Under the pieces are notes generated by a model that was given only the letters and a program-made list of their open reading frames with translations, did not search any database and was not told the DNA's origin. Positions 52,584 through 60,456 of a stretch of 64,000 nt of DNA are shown here, in pieces (positions within the stretch are counted from its first letter, which is position 1; the number at the start of each line of letters is the position of its first letter). Source of the stretch: Chthoniobacterales bacterium (GTDB taxonomy: Bacteria > Verrucomicrobiota > Verrucomicrobiia > Chthoniobacterales > DASVRZ01); NCBI GenBank assembly GCA_039930045.1, contig JBDSQB010000007.1, positions 33,733 to 97,732 on the forward strand, in the 5' to 3' direction. Both the position numbers and the translations under genes were made by a program.

Positions 52584-53303
52584 TTAGATCGCTTTGCGGG
52601 CGGTCAGGCGGAGAACGATCGGCAGCGGCATGCCGGAGGGCGGCGGTGAGTCGAGTTGCAGTCCATTCAGGACGTTGGATTGGATGGCGGCATCGAGCGC
52701 TGCGTCGCCGGTGGAAGTCTTCATTTCCGCCCGCGTCACGCGGCCCGTGGAGTCGGGCCAGATGCGAACCTCGACACGCAAACTCGCGGTGCGGGTGGCG
52801 CGGTTTTTTTGCAACGCATCGGAAACGCGCCGCTGCACCTGCCCGGCATACCAACCATATTTGCTGCCCGAGCCGCCTTTGCCGCCGCCGCCAAAACCAC
52901 CGCTGCCGCCGGGGCCGCCGAGTCCGAAATTGTCGCCGGGACCGGGGCCAGTGTTGTTAGTACCCAGCGGCTGATCGGGGGGCGTGTCGGGTTTGGGCGG
53001 AGCCTCGTCGGGTTTAACTTCCTCCTGCGGCTCCATCGGGCGCTGGTCCATTTTCTGATCCACCGGCGGCGGCGTGGCTTGTGGCGGAGGAGGCGTTGGC
53101 TTCGGCGGCGGTGGAGGGGGGGGCGGAAGCGTGACCATGGTGAAGGTCTCCAGCTTCGCGGGCGCGGCTTTCTTGTGTACGAGAACCTGCGAAAGAATCC
53201 ATCCGCCGACTGCTAGTACTAGCATCGCGATAATGATCAGCGCCCGATACTTTTCCCAGAAAGTTTCGTCGTCGTCATTGGAATGGAACTCGCCTCTGGA
53301 CAT
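52584..53303 (-). CDS. TonB-family energy-transduction protein
   Basis: 239 residues. An N-terminal signal anchor (ALIIIAMLVLAVGGWILSQVL), a proline-rich periplasmic spacer (TLPPPPPPPPKPTPPPP), a Gly-rich stretch and a C-terminal TonB domain with YAGQVQRRVSDALQKN, VEVRIWPDSTGRVTRAE and LDAAIQSNVLNGL. It couples the inner-membrane proton motive force to an outer-membrane receptor. Encoded directly after ExbD. Confidence 0.92.
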   Translation of the reverse strand: MSRGEFHSNDDDETFWEKYRALIIIAMLVLAVGGWILSQVLVHKKAAPAKLETFTMVTLPPPPPPPPKPTPPPPQATPPPVDQKMDQRPMEPQEEVKPDEAPPKPDTPPDQPLGTNNTGPGPGDNFGLGGPGGSGGFGGGGKGGSGSKYGWYAGQVQRRVSDALQKNRATRTASLRVEVRIWPDSTGRVTRAEMKTSTGDAALDAAIQSNVLNGLQLDSPPPSGMPLPIVLRLTARKAI

Positions 53304-53305
53304 CG

Positions 53306-53707
53306 CTATTTCTTCGGTCCCTGGGTGGCGAGACCGACTTGGGAAATGCTCAGGCGACCAAGCACGTCGAGGACGTTCATCACGCCCTGGTATTGCGTGG
53401 CGCTGTCGCCGCGAACCACGACCGGCATGTCGGGGTTGCTGGCCTTCAATGCGGTGAGCTGCGTTTCCAGATCGGCCAGCGAAACCGGGGTGGCGTTGAG
53501 CTTGATCTTGCCCTCGGAATCAATCGTGATGGCCTGCATTTTTTTCTCCTTCATCGGAGGCGCCTTGCTGGCCTTGGGCAGGTTCACTTTCACGCCCTGC
53601 ACGCCCGCGGTCGTCATGATGATGAAGATGAGAAGGAGGACCAGATAGAGGTCCACCATCGGAGTGACGTTGATGTCGTCGTAGGATTTGTTGTCGCCGG
53701 CCTGCAT
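53306..53707 (-). CDS. ExbD/TolR-type biopolymer transport protein
   Basis: 133 residues. YDDINVTPMVDLYLVLLLIFIIMTTAGVQG contains the single transmembrane helix with the conserved proton-carrying Asp of ExbD (MVDL). A periplasmic domain follows with PVVVRGDSATQYQGVMNVLD. Forms the motor with ExbB. Stop and start positions abut both neighbours. Confidence 0.95.
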   Translation of the reverse strand: MQAGDNKSYDDINVTPMVDLYLVLLLIFIIMTTAGVQGVKVNLPKASKAPPMKEKKMQAITIDSEGKIKLNATPVSLADLETQLTALKASNPDMPVVVRGDSATQYQGVMNVLDVLGRLSISQVGLATQGPKK

Positions 53708-55513
53708 CTATTTCTCAGGGTAAAACTCCGCGATCTTGGCGAGAAACTCGTCGATGAAGATCTGCATCTCGGTGACGACATCCTTGATCTTGGAACTAAC
53801 AAAGCTATAGGCAAACAACGCGGGAATGGCGACGACCAGGCCGGCCACCGTTGCTAACAAAGCGCCTGCAATACCCGGCGCGATGGAGTTCACCTCGACC
53901 TGGCCGGTCTTGGCAATGACCGCGAAGGTAATCATGACGCCGATGACGGTTCCTAACAATCCGAGGTAGGGCCCACCCGCGATGCCGATGGTTAGGAAGA
54001 TGAGGCTCTTATTCAGATCCTGCACTTCACGGGTCAGCCCGCCGTCGAGCGCGGCCTTGATCGATTGCATGGAGCGCGCGGTGAGTCCCTTGAAGTCGGC
54101 CTTGCTGGCGCGCTGATGAATTTCCTCGGAGCCTACATGGTAAATGTGGTAGAGCGGCGACTGGCGCATGAGGCGCTGCGACTTCGGATTGGCCTTGCCG
54201 CCGATGCTCTGGATGTTTTCCTTGTTGCCGTGGTCGAGCGCGGTGAGGTCGCCGGCGATGTGCCCCCATTGTTTCAGGAAGACGTTGTTCGCCTTCTTGA
54301 TTTTGCCGAGGTAGAGAAATTTGACGATGGTCACGCACCAGCCGATGGCGGCAAGAATCGCGCAGAGAATAATGACAATCCAGCCGTCGGGCGTGAGCGA
54401 TTTCGAGATGTCGGTGATGAGCGAGAGCTGTTTGGTGAGTTCGTTTTCACTGTGCTCGTTGGCTTCGTCGGGTGCGGTGACTAACAGTTTCGCCGCTTTG
54501 TCGCTGCCGCTCTGGGAAATGGCGGCAAGCTTCAGAAAGCCGACGGGCCGCGCGACTTTGGAGATTTCGAGTTCGTCGAGTTCGCCAATGAATCCAGGAG
54601 ACGCGCTGGTTTTTTCCTCACCTAATAAAGACTCCGTGGTCAAGGCCGGAAGCGCCGCGCCGAGCATGGCGTAACTTTCGCCGTCGAGAGAGAGCGTGAT
54701 CTGTGAACCGCCCGCCACAATCGCGAGATGGCGCCAGATGTTAACAGCCAGCGGCTGGCCTGTGGCGACGCTGCGCTGGGTGCCGGCGGCATTGCTCACC
54801 TCGACATAGGGAACGCCGTTGTCCACGCCAATCAAGAGAGCGTTCACGCCGTCTTTGCGGCTGTAAATGACAGCGCTGGGGGCCAGTGTGGACGGCTTGA
54901 TCCAAGCGGACCAAGTGAGGTTTCCGCCCTCAGTCGTATTCAACTGCGGTGCCGCCGGGATGCTAATATCCTTCGCTCCGTCGAGCCGCAATCCGCTGCC
55001 AATGATCGAACCTTCCACGGGGATTCCCGAGGTGTTGGCCGTGATGGCCGATGCCGAGGAATCGGCCGGGGCAGAGCCTTTTTCCGCGAAGTGCCAAACG
55101 AGAACGGTGTCCGCGTCGTAGGTCGCCTTGGCGTCACCAGATTTCTCTGCGGCAGCGTTTCCGTAGTAGAGCCAGATGTTAGTCGCAATGTTAGGTTTGA
55201 GCTCGGGGATCTTCACCCAGACAAAGGCCTCGTTCAGGAGCGAGTCGTATTTCTCAATGTGAAAGGCTAGCGGAGTCTTGTCGTCACCGGCCACGAATCG
55301 AATGTCACTCCCGTCTTCTTTCGCCGCCAGAAACTGGAAGTTGCCGTCGTGCAGGCGAACTAACACGGGCGCAGTTCCAATCGGTTCGCTGATAGCATTG
55401 GAACTCGTATCAACGGTGATTTTTTTGCGAAGGGTCCACTCCGGTTTCCACCAGGCATGGGATGAACTGGAAAGGGCGATGATCGCGAGAATGGTTAGCA
55501 GGAAGGTTTTCAT
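53708..55513 (-). CDS. ExbB/MotA/TolQ channel protein with N-terminal DUF2341 and LamG-like domains
   Basis: 601 residues from ATG 55513 (MKTFLLTILAIIALSSSSHA, signal peptide). The first domain (WWKPEWTLRKKITVDTSS to NIWLYYGNAAA) is DUF2341. A concanavalin/LamG-like domain follows (LRLDGAKDISIPA, NLTWSAWIKPS). The ExbB core has three helices (WIVIILCAILAAIGWCVTIV; FLTIGIAGGPYLGLLGTVIG; ALLATVAGLVVAIPALFAY). The large periplasmic front end is fused to the motor subunit, so the ExbBD complex could itself bind a wall or exoprotein ligand (inference). Confidence 0.93.
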   Translation of the reverse strand: MKTFLLTILAIIALSSSSHAWWKPEWTLRKKITVDTSSNAISEPIGTAPVLVRLHDGNFQFLAAKEDGSDIRFVAGDDKTPLAFHIEKYDSLLNEAFVWVKIPELKPNIATNIWLYYGNAAAEKSGDAKATYDADTVLVWHFAEKGSAPADSSASAITANTSGIPVEGSIIGSGLRLDGAKDISIPAAPQLNTTEGGNLTWSAWIKPSTLAPSAVIYSRKDGVNALLIGVDNGVPYVEVSNAAGTQRSVATGQPLAVNIWRHLAIVAGGSQITLSLDGESYAMLGAALPALTTESLLGEEKTSASPGFIGELDELEISKVARPVGFLKLAAISQSGSDKAAKLLVTAPDEANEHSENELTKQLSLITDISKSLTPDGWIVIILCAILAAIGWCVTIVKFLYLGKIKKANNVFLKQWGHIAGDLTALDHGNKENIQSIGGKANPKSQRLMRQSPLYHIYHVGSEEIHQRASKADFKGLTARSMQSIKAALDGGLTREVQDLNKSLIFLTIGIAGGPYLGLLGTVIGVMITFAVIAKTGQVEVNSIAPGIAGALLATVAGLVVAIPALFAYSFVSSKIKDVVTEMQIFIDEFLAKIAEFYPEK

Positions 55514-55521
55514 AAAAAAGG

Positions 55522-57129
55522 TTAGAAGTCGGCCCACAAACGGAAGTTGAGCCGGACATCGTGCGCCTGCGTCTGGCCCTGGCTAATCAACGGCATGGCC
55601 AGGTCGATGGAGCCGTTGTAATGGTCGGCCAGTTGCATGTGCGTGCCGACGCCGATGGAGGCCAGTTCGAAGCGCGATTCCTGCGCGGGCAGCGGCTCGT
55701 GAATGGTAAGGAGCCCGCTGTCCACGAAGGCGTAAACGCGCCATTCGTTGCCGCGATCCCGCAGCCACGGGAGGACTTTGAAGAGATTCAGCGTGCGCAG
55801 TTCCAGCGTGCCAAAAAGGGCGTTGTCACCCGGCACTTCGGACTCCAGATAGCCGCGTGCGGTGCCCACTCCGCCGCCGCTGAATTGCTCCGCGCTGAGT
55901 AGTGGCTGGTCGGAAAGTTGGCCCTGGATTTTGCCGTAGATTTGGTTGCCGCCGAGGAATTCGTGGGTGTGCGAAAGGTCGCCCCGGATATAAATGAAAC
56001 TCCCGTCGGATTTGAAGCGGCTGTTGGAAAATTGCTCCTCGCTGCTGCCAGTGCCTCGAACATGCATGGTGACGCCTGCATTGAACTCGGTCTGCGAATT
56101 TTTCCCCACCCGGCTCGCGGTGTAGGCGGCGCTGATCGGATAATAACTCACCGGCGACTGGATCTGGCCGGTGCCGAGGTTCACGTTTTGGTCGAAGTGT
56201 TTGTAGTCGAGCCCGAGGCTGACGGAATGGTAGAAGTCCTTTCCCGGTGGCAACGTGATCATGGCCCGCGCGCCGATGATTTCGCCACGTCCGGCCACTG
56301 CCGCGCCACCTAATGTGGAGACATTGCTGTCCTGCTTGGTGCCCTGCAAAATGAAGCTGAGCCAGGGCGTTTTTTCGAGTCGAGTTAGATAGTAACCTGA
56401 GATGACTTTGGCTTCATCCGGCTCCTGCGGAACGATTTGAAAACTCAATCCGGCAGAGTGCCCGAGCTGCCAGAGATTGTTGTAACTGATCGAGCCATTC
56501 GCGCGCAGCTCGCTGGTGTTGGCGCTGTAACGGTTGTTGAGTTCCAAGCTGCCGTGGAGCGGAAACGTGTCCTTCACTTCCAGGTCAATGTCCACCGTTC
56601 CAGGCTCGATCCCGGCGCGCAAAGCGGGAGTTACGCGTCGGTCAGGAAGCTGGTTGAGTGCCACGATGTCGCGGGTAACGTCGTTGAAGTTCACCACCTT
56701 TCCCTCGGCCAGTGACGGAGCCATGCGCTTAATCTGGGCGAGGGAGAAATAGCGCGAGCCATTCACACGCAGACGCCCGACTTTTCCTTCGACAACTTTC
56801 AGGAAAACCACTCCGCCGCGTCCGGTTTGCTGCGGCACCTGCACCTCGACGGTCTGGTAGCCCTTGTCCTTGTAAGCCTTCTCCAGCGCCGCCCGCGCCT
56901 GCTCGACATCCTCCTCCGAACGCCCCGGACCCATGAACGGATAGACCGCTTTTTCCACCTCAATGCGCGGCAAGACTTGCGCCCCAGAAACACGATATTC
57001 CCGGATATACATCGGCCCAGCCCCCGGCTCCGGCGAAGTCTGCGCGGCGGACAGAACGCTTCCACTGAAGGCGAAGATCGCCATCAGGAGATGAAACATT
57101 AGTCGTTTGCGTTGTCCGTTTTTTTGCAT
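55522..57129 (-). CDS. TpsB outer-membrane transporter (ShlB/FhaC/HecB family)
   Basis: 535 residues. Signal peptide (LMFHLLMAIFAFSGSVLSAAQ), then two POTRA-like regions: IREYRVSGAQVLPRIEVEKAVYPFMGPG and VVFLKVVEGKVGRLRVNGSRYFS. A 16-strand barrel follows, with LLSAEQFSGGGVGTARGYLES (the VRGY/conserved loop region) and an aromatic end LNFRLWADF. It secretes the cognate TpsA across the outer membrane. First gene of the minus-strand operon, 65 bp downstream of a Pho-box-like pair. Confidence 0.93.
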   Translation of the reverse strand: MQKNGQRKRLMFHLLMAIFAFSGSVLSAAQTSPEPGAGPMYIREYRVSGAQVLPRIEVEKAVYPFMGPGRSEEDVEQARAALEKAYKDKGYQTVEVQVPQQTGRGGVVFLKVVEGKVGRLRVNGSRYFSLAQIKRMAPSLAEGKVVNFNDVTRDIVALNQLPDRRVTPALRAGIEPGTVDIDLEVKDTFPLHGSLELNNRYSANTSELRANGSISYNNLWQLGHSAGLSFQIVPQEPDEAKVISGYYLTRLEKTPWLSFILQGTKQDSNVSTLGGAAVAGRGEIIGARAMITLPPGKDFYHSVSLGLDYKHFDQNVNLGTGQIQSPVSYYPISAAYTASRVGKNSQTEFNAGVTMHVRGTGSSEEQFSNSRFKSDGSFIYIRGDLSHTHEFLGGNQIYGKIQGQLSDQPLLSAEQFSGGGVGTARGYLESEVPGDNALFGTLELRTLNLFKVLPWLRDRGNEWRVYAFVDSGLLTIHEPLPAQESRFELASIGVGTHMQLADHYNGSIDLAMPLISQGQTQAHDVRLNFRLWADF

Positions 57130-57193
57130 GAAGCCCCGATAAATTTTCGAGGGTCGCCACGTTACGAACCAACCGTCAGAGCGGCAAAAGGAT

Positions 57194-57215
57194 TACCGTT
57201 ACAATTGCGTGACAG
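57194..57215 (-). promoter_or_regulatory. PhoB-box-like double 11-bp repeat between tpsB and the response regulator
   Basis: Minus-strand units CTGTCACGCAA and TTGTAACGGTA abut. The site is 65 bp from the tpsB start and 51 bp from the response-regulator start on the other strand, so it could serve both. Confidence 0.68.
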
Positions 57216-57265
57216 CCATTGCGGATGTCCCAACCCCATCTATATCGGGACACCAGCGACCTGAT

Positions 57266-57955
57266 ATGAATGAGAAAATAATAGTCGTCGATGACGAAAC
57301 GGACCTGGCCGAACTCATAGTTTTTCACCTGACAAAAGCGAACTACCAGGTGTCCACTGTCGCCGATGGGGTGGAGGCATTGGCCACGATTCGCGCCGAG
57401 ATGCCCGCGTTGGTGGTGCTGGATCTGATGCTGCCGGGCATCTCCGGGTTAGAGATTTGCCGGACCCTAAAAGGCGATTCCAACACCGCGCGCATAGCGA
57501 TCATTATGCTAACAGCCAAAGCCGGGGAAACGGATCGGATCGTGGGATTCGAGCTGGGTGCGGATGATTATGTGGTTAAACCCTTCAGCCCGCGCGAACT
57601 CGTGCTGCGAGTCGATGCCGTGGTGCGCAGAAACCGGGCTGAGACAAAACCGAACCGCTTGGTCGCAGGCAAGGTCACTGTGGACCTGATGAAGCACTCG
57701 GTCGAAGTAGCAGGCAAAGTAATTGATTGCACGGCGACGGAGTTCAAGCTGATCTCGACCTTAGTCGAACGACAGGGTATAGTGCAAAGCCGCGACCGCT
57801 TACTTGCCGATGTGTGGGGTTACGAAGCGAAGATGGACAGTCGGACCGTGGATACCCACATGCGACGCTTGCGCGAAAAGCTAGGAAAATACGGCAGCTA
57901 TTTGCAGACTGTTAGAGGCTTTGGTTATCGGGTGAATCTGGAGATTGATCAGTGA
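57266..57955 (+). CDS. OmpR/PhoB-family response regulator
   Basis: 229 residues from ATG 57266; an upstream in-frame start at 57209 would run through the box. The receiver has DDE (9-11), phospho-acceptor Asp53 in VVLDLMLPG, Thr/Lys switch residues in MLTAKAGE and YVVKPFSPRE. The winged-helix DNA-binding domain has LTATEF-type CTATEFKLISTLVERQG and DSRTVDTHMRRLREKLG...TVRGFGYRV. Closest in feel to PhoB. No sensor kinase follows within the window, so the partner (PhoR?) is elsewhere. Likely binds the 11-bp repeats listed here (inference). Confidence 0.9.
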   Translation: MNEKIIVVDDETDLAELIVFHLTKANYQVSTVADGVEALATIRAEMPALVVLDLMLPGISGLEICRTLKGDSNTARIAIIMLTAKAGETDRIVGFELGADDYVVKPFSPRELVLRVDAVVRRNRAETKPNRLVAGKVTVDLMKHSVEVAGKVIDCTATEFKLISTLVERQGIVQSRDRLLADVWGYEAKMDSRTVDTHMRRLREKLGKYGSYLQTVRGFGYRVNLEIDQ

Positions 57956-58120
57956 TTCAATATACTTTCAATTTGGAGTGGTTAAGATAGAGGGCTTTAG
58001 TCAGAGCAAATGTGGTAAAGCGGCACGTTCTTCGAACGATAAACCAATTCCAGGGCCTGTCGGAAAATCATTTCTCACCGCGAAATGGAAATCGCTTTAT
58101 GGCCTAAATAGAAAACTACC

Positions 58121-58495
58121 TCAGCTTTTTTCGAAAAGCACTCCATACGAGTCAGCATGTGGAGTGCTTGTGGAAAAAGTTAACGCCTGCACTACTAGGC
58201 CGATAATGGCACCGAGTGCTGCACCAAAAAGCACATAGATAATGTTCTCAATCACGAGTGCCGTTTTAAACGTAATCTGGTGCGTGGGATCGCTAGAAAT
58301 CATAACCTGAATGAGCATTGCTGGAAATGCCACAAGTGCTGTGAGCACACCTGCATAAACATGGAGATACACGTTGGTCTCGCCACTCATTTCGTCCAAC
58401 GCATATAGAACATCTGCCAAAACTGGAATCGACAGAAACAAGAATGCCGCAAAAACTGTAATGCGAAAAGTCCATGAGTGGGTTTGCAACCTCAT
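58121..58495 (-). CDS. small membrane protein, probable terminal integron-cassette gene
   Basis: 124 residues with three or four hydrophobic segments (TVFAAFLFLSIPVLADVLYAL; VYAGVLTALVAFPAMLIQVMI; IENIIYVLFGAALGAIIGLVVQAL). No family recognised. Its upstream sequence AGATACAAGGCCA is identical to the cassette start at 30.65 kb, so it was originally the cassette following the attC at 59897, now separated by the IS. No attC is visible after its stop, and the 57956-58120 gap holds nothing recognisable. Confidence 0.6.
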   Translation of the reverse strand: MRLQTHSWTFRITVFAAFLFLSIPVLADVLYALDEMSGETNVYLHVYAGVLTALVAFPAMLIQVMISSDPTHQITFKTALVIENIIYVLFGAALGAIIGLVVQALTFSTSTPHADSYGVLFEKS

Positions 58496-58548
58496 GTCGT
58501 ATTGTTCATCGCTTTCAGTAGCACGGCAACATCATTGGCCTTGTATCT

Positions 58549-58860
58549 GAACAAAGCGATGAAAGGAAAGCGACAGCAGAGTGGTGAAGGGACAAGGTTG
58601 GCAATGACTCTGGGGAAGCCGCAAGCGCCTGAAGGCTTTGCACGGGCGCAAGTTCGTGCGTTGACCTTGATCGTTAGATTGGCTCCCCGCCTTTTTGATC
58701 CATCCCGCAGAGTATCGAAGGCCGCACCTTTCGGTGTGAGCCTGCATCACAAGGTCGGGCGAGGTCATTTGCACAAGGTCGGGCGAGGTCATTTGCACAA
58801 GGTCGGGCGAGGTCATTTGCACAAGGTCGGGGAACCGGAGTCAGACCTAAATCCAAACCC
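58549..58860 (+). ncRNA. candidate bridge-RNA-encoding left end of the IS110 element
   Basis: Non-coding 312-bp segment upstream of the transposase. TCGTTAGAT at 58671-58679 is perfectly complementary to ATCTAACGA at the right target flank (59897-59905). CCTTG just before it (58665-58669) repeats the left flank word. This is what target-guide loops would look like, but the fold was not computed and a donor loop was not found. Confidence 0.4.
58748..58831 (+). repeat. 24-bp tandem repeat, three and a half copies
   Basis: CACAAGGTCGGGCGAGGTCATTTG is repeated exactly at 58748, 58772 and 58796, with a 12-bp partial copy at 58820. It lies directly before the transposase gene, inside the IS left end. 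There are no spacers, so it is not a CRISPR. Confidence 0.95.
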
Positions 58861-59886
58861 ATGAAAAAACAAGACAAGTCTCCATTGTTATTAGCTTCCA
58901 TCGACGTCAGTGCCAGCGAGCTAGTCGTCGCCATCGCCAACGCCGATCCCCAGCCGCCGTCGATTAAAACCCATCCCAACACCGCTACCGGGCACCGGCA
59001 GCTCCTGCTTCAGCTCACTCGCCAGGGCGACCGCAACCGGGTCGCACTCGAAAGCACCGGCGTCTATGGTCTGGGCGTCGCCCTGCACCTGCAAAGCCAT
59101 CCCCAGATCGAAGTCATGATCGTCAACCCACGCGCGATCAAAGACTTCATCCGCGCCACCATGACCCGGGCCAAGACTGACCGCGTCGACGTCCTCGGCA
59201 TCCTCGACTACCTGCGCCGCATGCCCTTTGTGCCCTGGACACCACCTGCTGCCGACGTGCTCAGCCTCCAGCAGATCACCCGCCGACTCACCTAGCTCAA
59301 GGGCGAAAAGACCCGTGAGCAAAACCGCCTGCACGCCATCGCGCTAGTGCCCACGCAGAAGATCATCGCACGCGATCTGAAACTCAACATCGCCCATCTG
59401 GAACGCCGCATCGCCACCATGGAAAAAGCCGCCCTCCAGCTCGCCCAATCCAGTCCTCTTCTAGCCCGGCCACTGGAGTTGATTACCACCATCCCTGGCA
59501 TCGCACACAAGAGCGGACTGCGCTTGTTAGGAGAACTGTTAGTCCTTCCCTCTGGACTGAAAGCGCCGCAATGGGTGGCGCACGCCGGACTCGATCCAAG
59601 ACCTTTTGAAAGCGGCACCTCAGTCAACAAACCGCGCCGCCTCTCGAAGACCGGCAACACCCACCTCCGTGCCTCCCTCTTCCTTCCCGCGTTAGTTGCC
59701 ATCCGGCGCAGTGCGCCAATCAAAGCCTGCTGCAAAGCACTGCTGGCTCACGGCAAGAAACCAAAAGTGGCCGTCATCGCCATCATGCGCAAACTGCTGC
59801 ATTCCATGTGGGGCATCCTCCACCATCAACAACCCTTCAATCCCTTCCTCTTTTACCAACCAAACCCAACACTTACCCCTTGCTAA
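58861..59886 (+). pseudogene. IS110-family transposase interrupted by one in-frame stop
   Basis: 341 codons in a single frame. The N-terminal DEDD RuvC-like domain has SIDVSASELVVAIA, ALESTGVYG and the KTDRVDV pair. The C-terminal Tnp domain has LITTIPGIAHKSGLRLLGEL, WVAHAGLDPRPFESGTS and GNTHLRASLFLPAL. Codon 145 is TAG (59293-59295) in RRLT-stop-LKGEKTREQNRL, most simply a CAG-to-TAG change. Inactive unless the stop is read through or the base is a sequencing error. Confidence 0.88.
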
Positions 59887-59896
59887 TCAAGTGAGT

Positions 59897-59999
59897 ATCT
59901 AACGAGAAAAAGATCAGCGACGCGTAGGGAACGGCGCGAGATGTGCGACAGCACAGCTCGTGACGAGCCCGGAGTGTTCGCTGCATCGCTTGGTTAGGC
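59897..59999 (-). other. integron attC site 1 (distal)
   Basis: 103 bp from ATCTAAC to GTTAGGC. The left arm AGATCAGCGAC pairs with the right arm GTTCGCTGCATC with extra unpaired bases on the right arm, and the variable stem is CGAG-GTGC/GCAC-CTCG. Extrahelical bases on this side mean the site reads on the minus strand. Confidence 0.9.
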
Positions 60000-60018
60000 G
60001 TGTGGTGATGCGACATGG

Positions 60019-60288
60019 TCAGGAACGGAGGGCAGCTAGCAGACTGAGGAGAATAGTAGCAGCAGCGCAAAAAAGGAGAAAGAAAAAGCCGCCTCGAACG
60101 AGTCCGGTGAGAAAGGATGTCCGAGAAAAATCGCGGCCACATGACATGCAACGATAGCGAAACGGCAAAGAAGCTTGATGCAATATCGAAAGAGTCACGC
60201 CAAGAAGTGCCAAGAGCCAAAACGGATAAAAGGAATAACGACGGCCCCGGAAAAGTATCTCTCTCGATCCACAATCAGAGCAACGCAT
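60019..60288 (-). CDS. cassette gene: zinc-ribbon membrane protein
   Basis: 89 residues from ATG 60288; the open frame continues into the neighbouring attC, which is ignored. CSDCG near the start and CMSCG in the middle form two Cys pairs of a treble-clef/zinc-ribbon. Hydrophobic segments are FYPFWLLALLGVTLSIL and GGFFFLLFCAAATILLSLLAA. Function unknown; no ribosome-binding site is obvious. Bounded by attC 1 and 2. Confidence 0.65.
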   Translation of the reverse strand: MRCSDCGSREILFRGRRYSFYPFWLLALLGVTLSILHQASLPFRYRCMSCGRDFSRTSFLTGLVRGGFFFLLFCAAATILLSLLAALRS

Positions 60289-60314
60289 AGTCAAATGATA
60301 CGGAGAGGAAAAAC

Positions 60315-60439
60315 GCCTAACGAGTAAAAGCTCAGCGACCGCGGAGTGCGGCGCGGCACCTGCATGGCGGGCGGCAAGGCGGCGGCGGAAGCAGGTGCCG
60401 TGACGCACGGAGCGGTTCGCTGCAGCGCATGGTTAGGCG
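60315..60439 (-). other. integron attC site 2
   Basis: 125 bp from GCCTAAC to GTTAGGC with GCTCAGCGAC / GTTCGCTGCAGC arms and a longer variable stem (GGCACCTGC / GCAGGTGCC). Confidence 0.92.
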
Positions 60440-60456
60440 ACGGTGAGAATGACATG

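Larger units (their letters stand above)
58549..59894 (+). mobile_element. IS110-family insertion sequence in an attC core
   Basis: About 1.35 kb with one DEDD transposase gene. GTATCT is present on both sides (58543-58548 and 59895-59900). The uninterrupted sequence GGCCTTGTATCTAACGAG exists at 30650-30667, so the IS lies between ...GTATCT and ...AACGAG, with CT as the probable exchange core. There are no terminal inverted repeats, as expected for IS110. The 312-bp left end before the gene is where IS110-group bridge RNA is encoded (family knowledge). Confidence 0.8.

Noticed and set aside
57945..58238. 97-codon plus-strand frame after the response regulator
   Set aside because: No protein-like pattern, overlaps the end of the membrane-protein gene on the other strand, and no sensor-kinase motif.
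58748..58831. CRISPR array
   Set aside because: The 24-bp units are directly abutting with no spacers, and no cas genes are present.
60019..60408. Long versions of cassette genes running through attC sites
   Set aside because: attC sequences stay open by chance because of their composition; internal ATGs give compact proteins starting inside the cassette.
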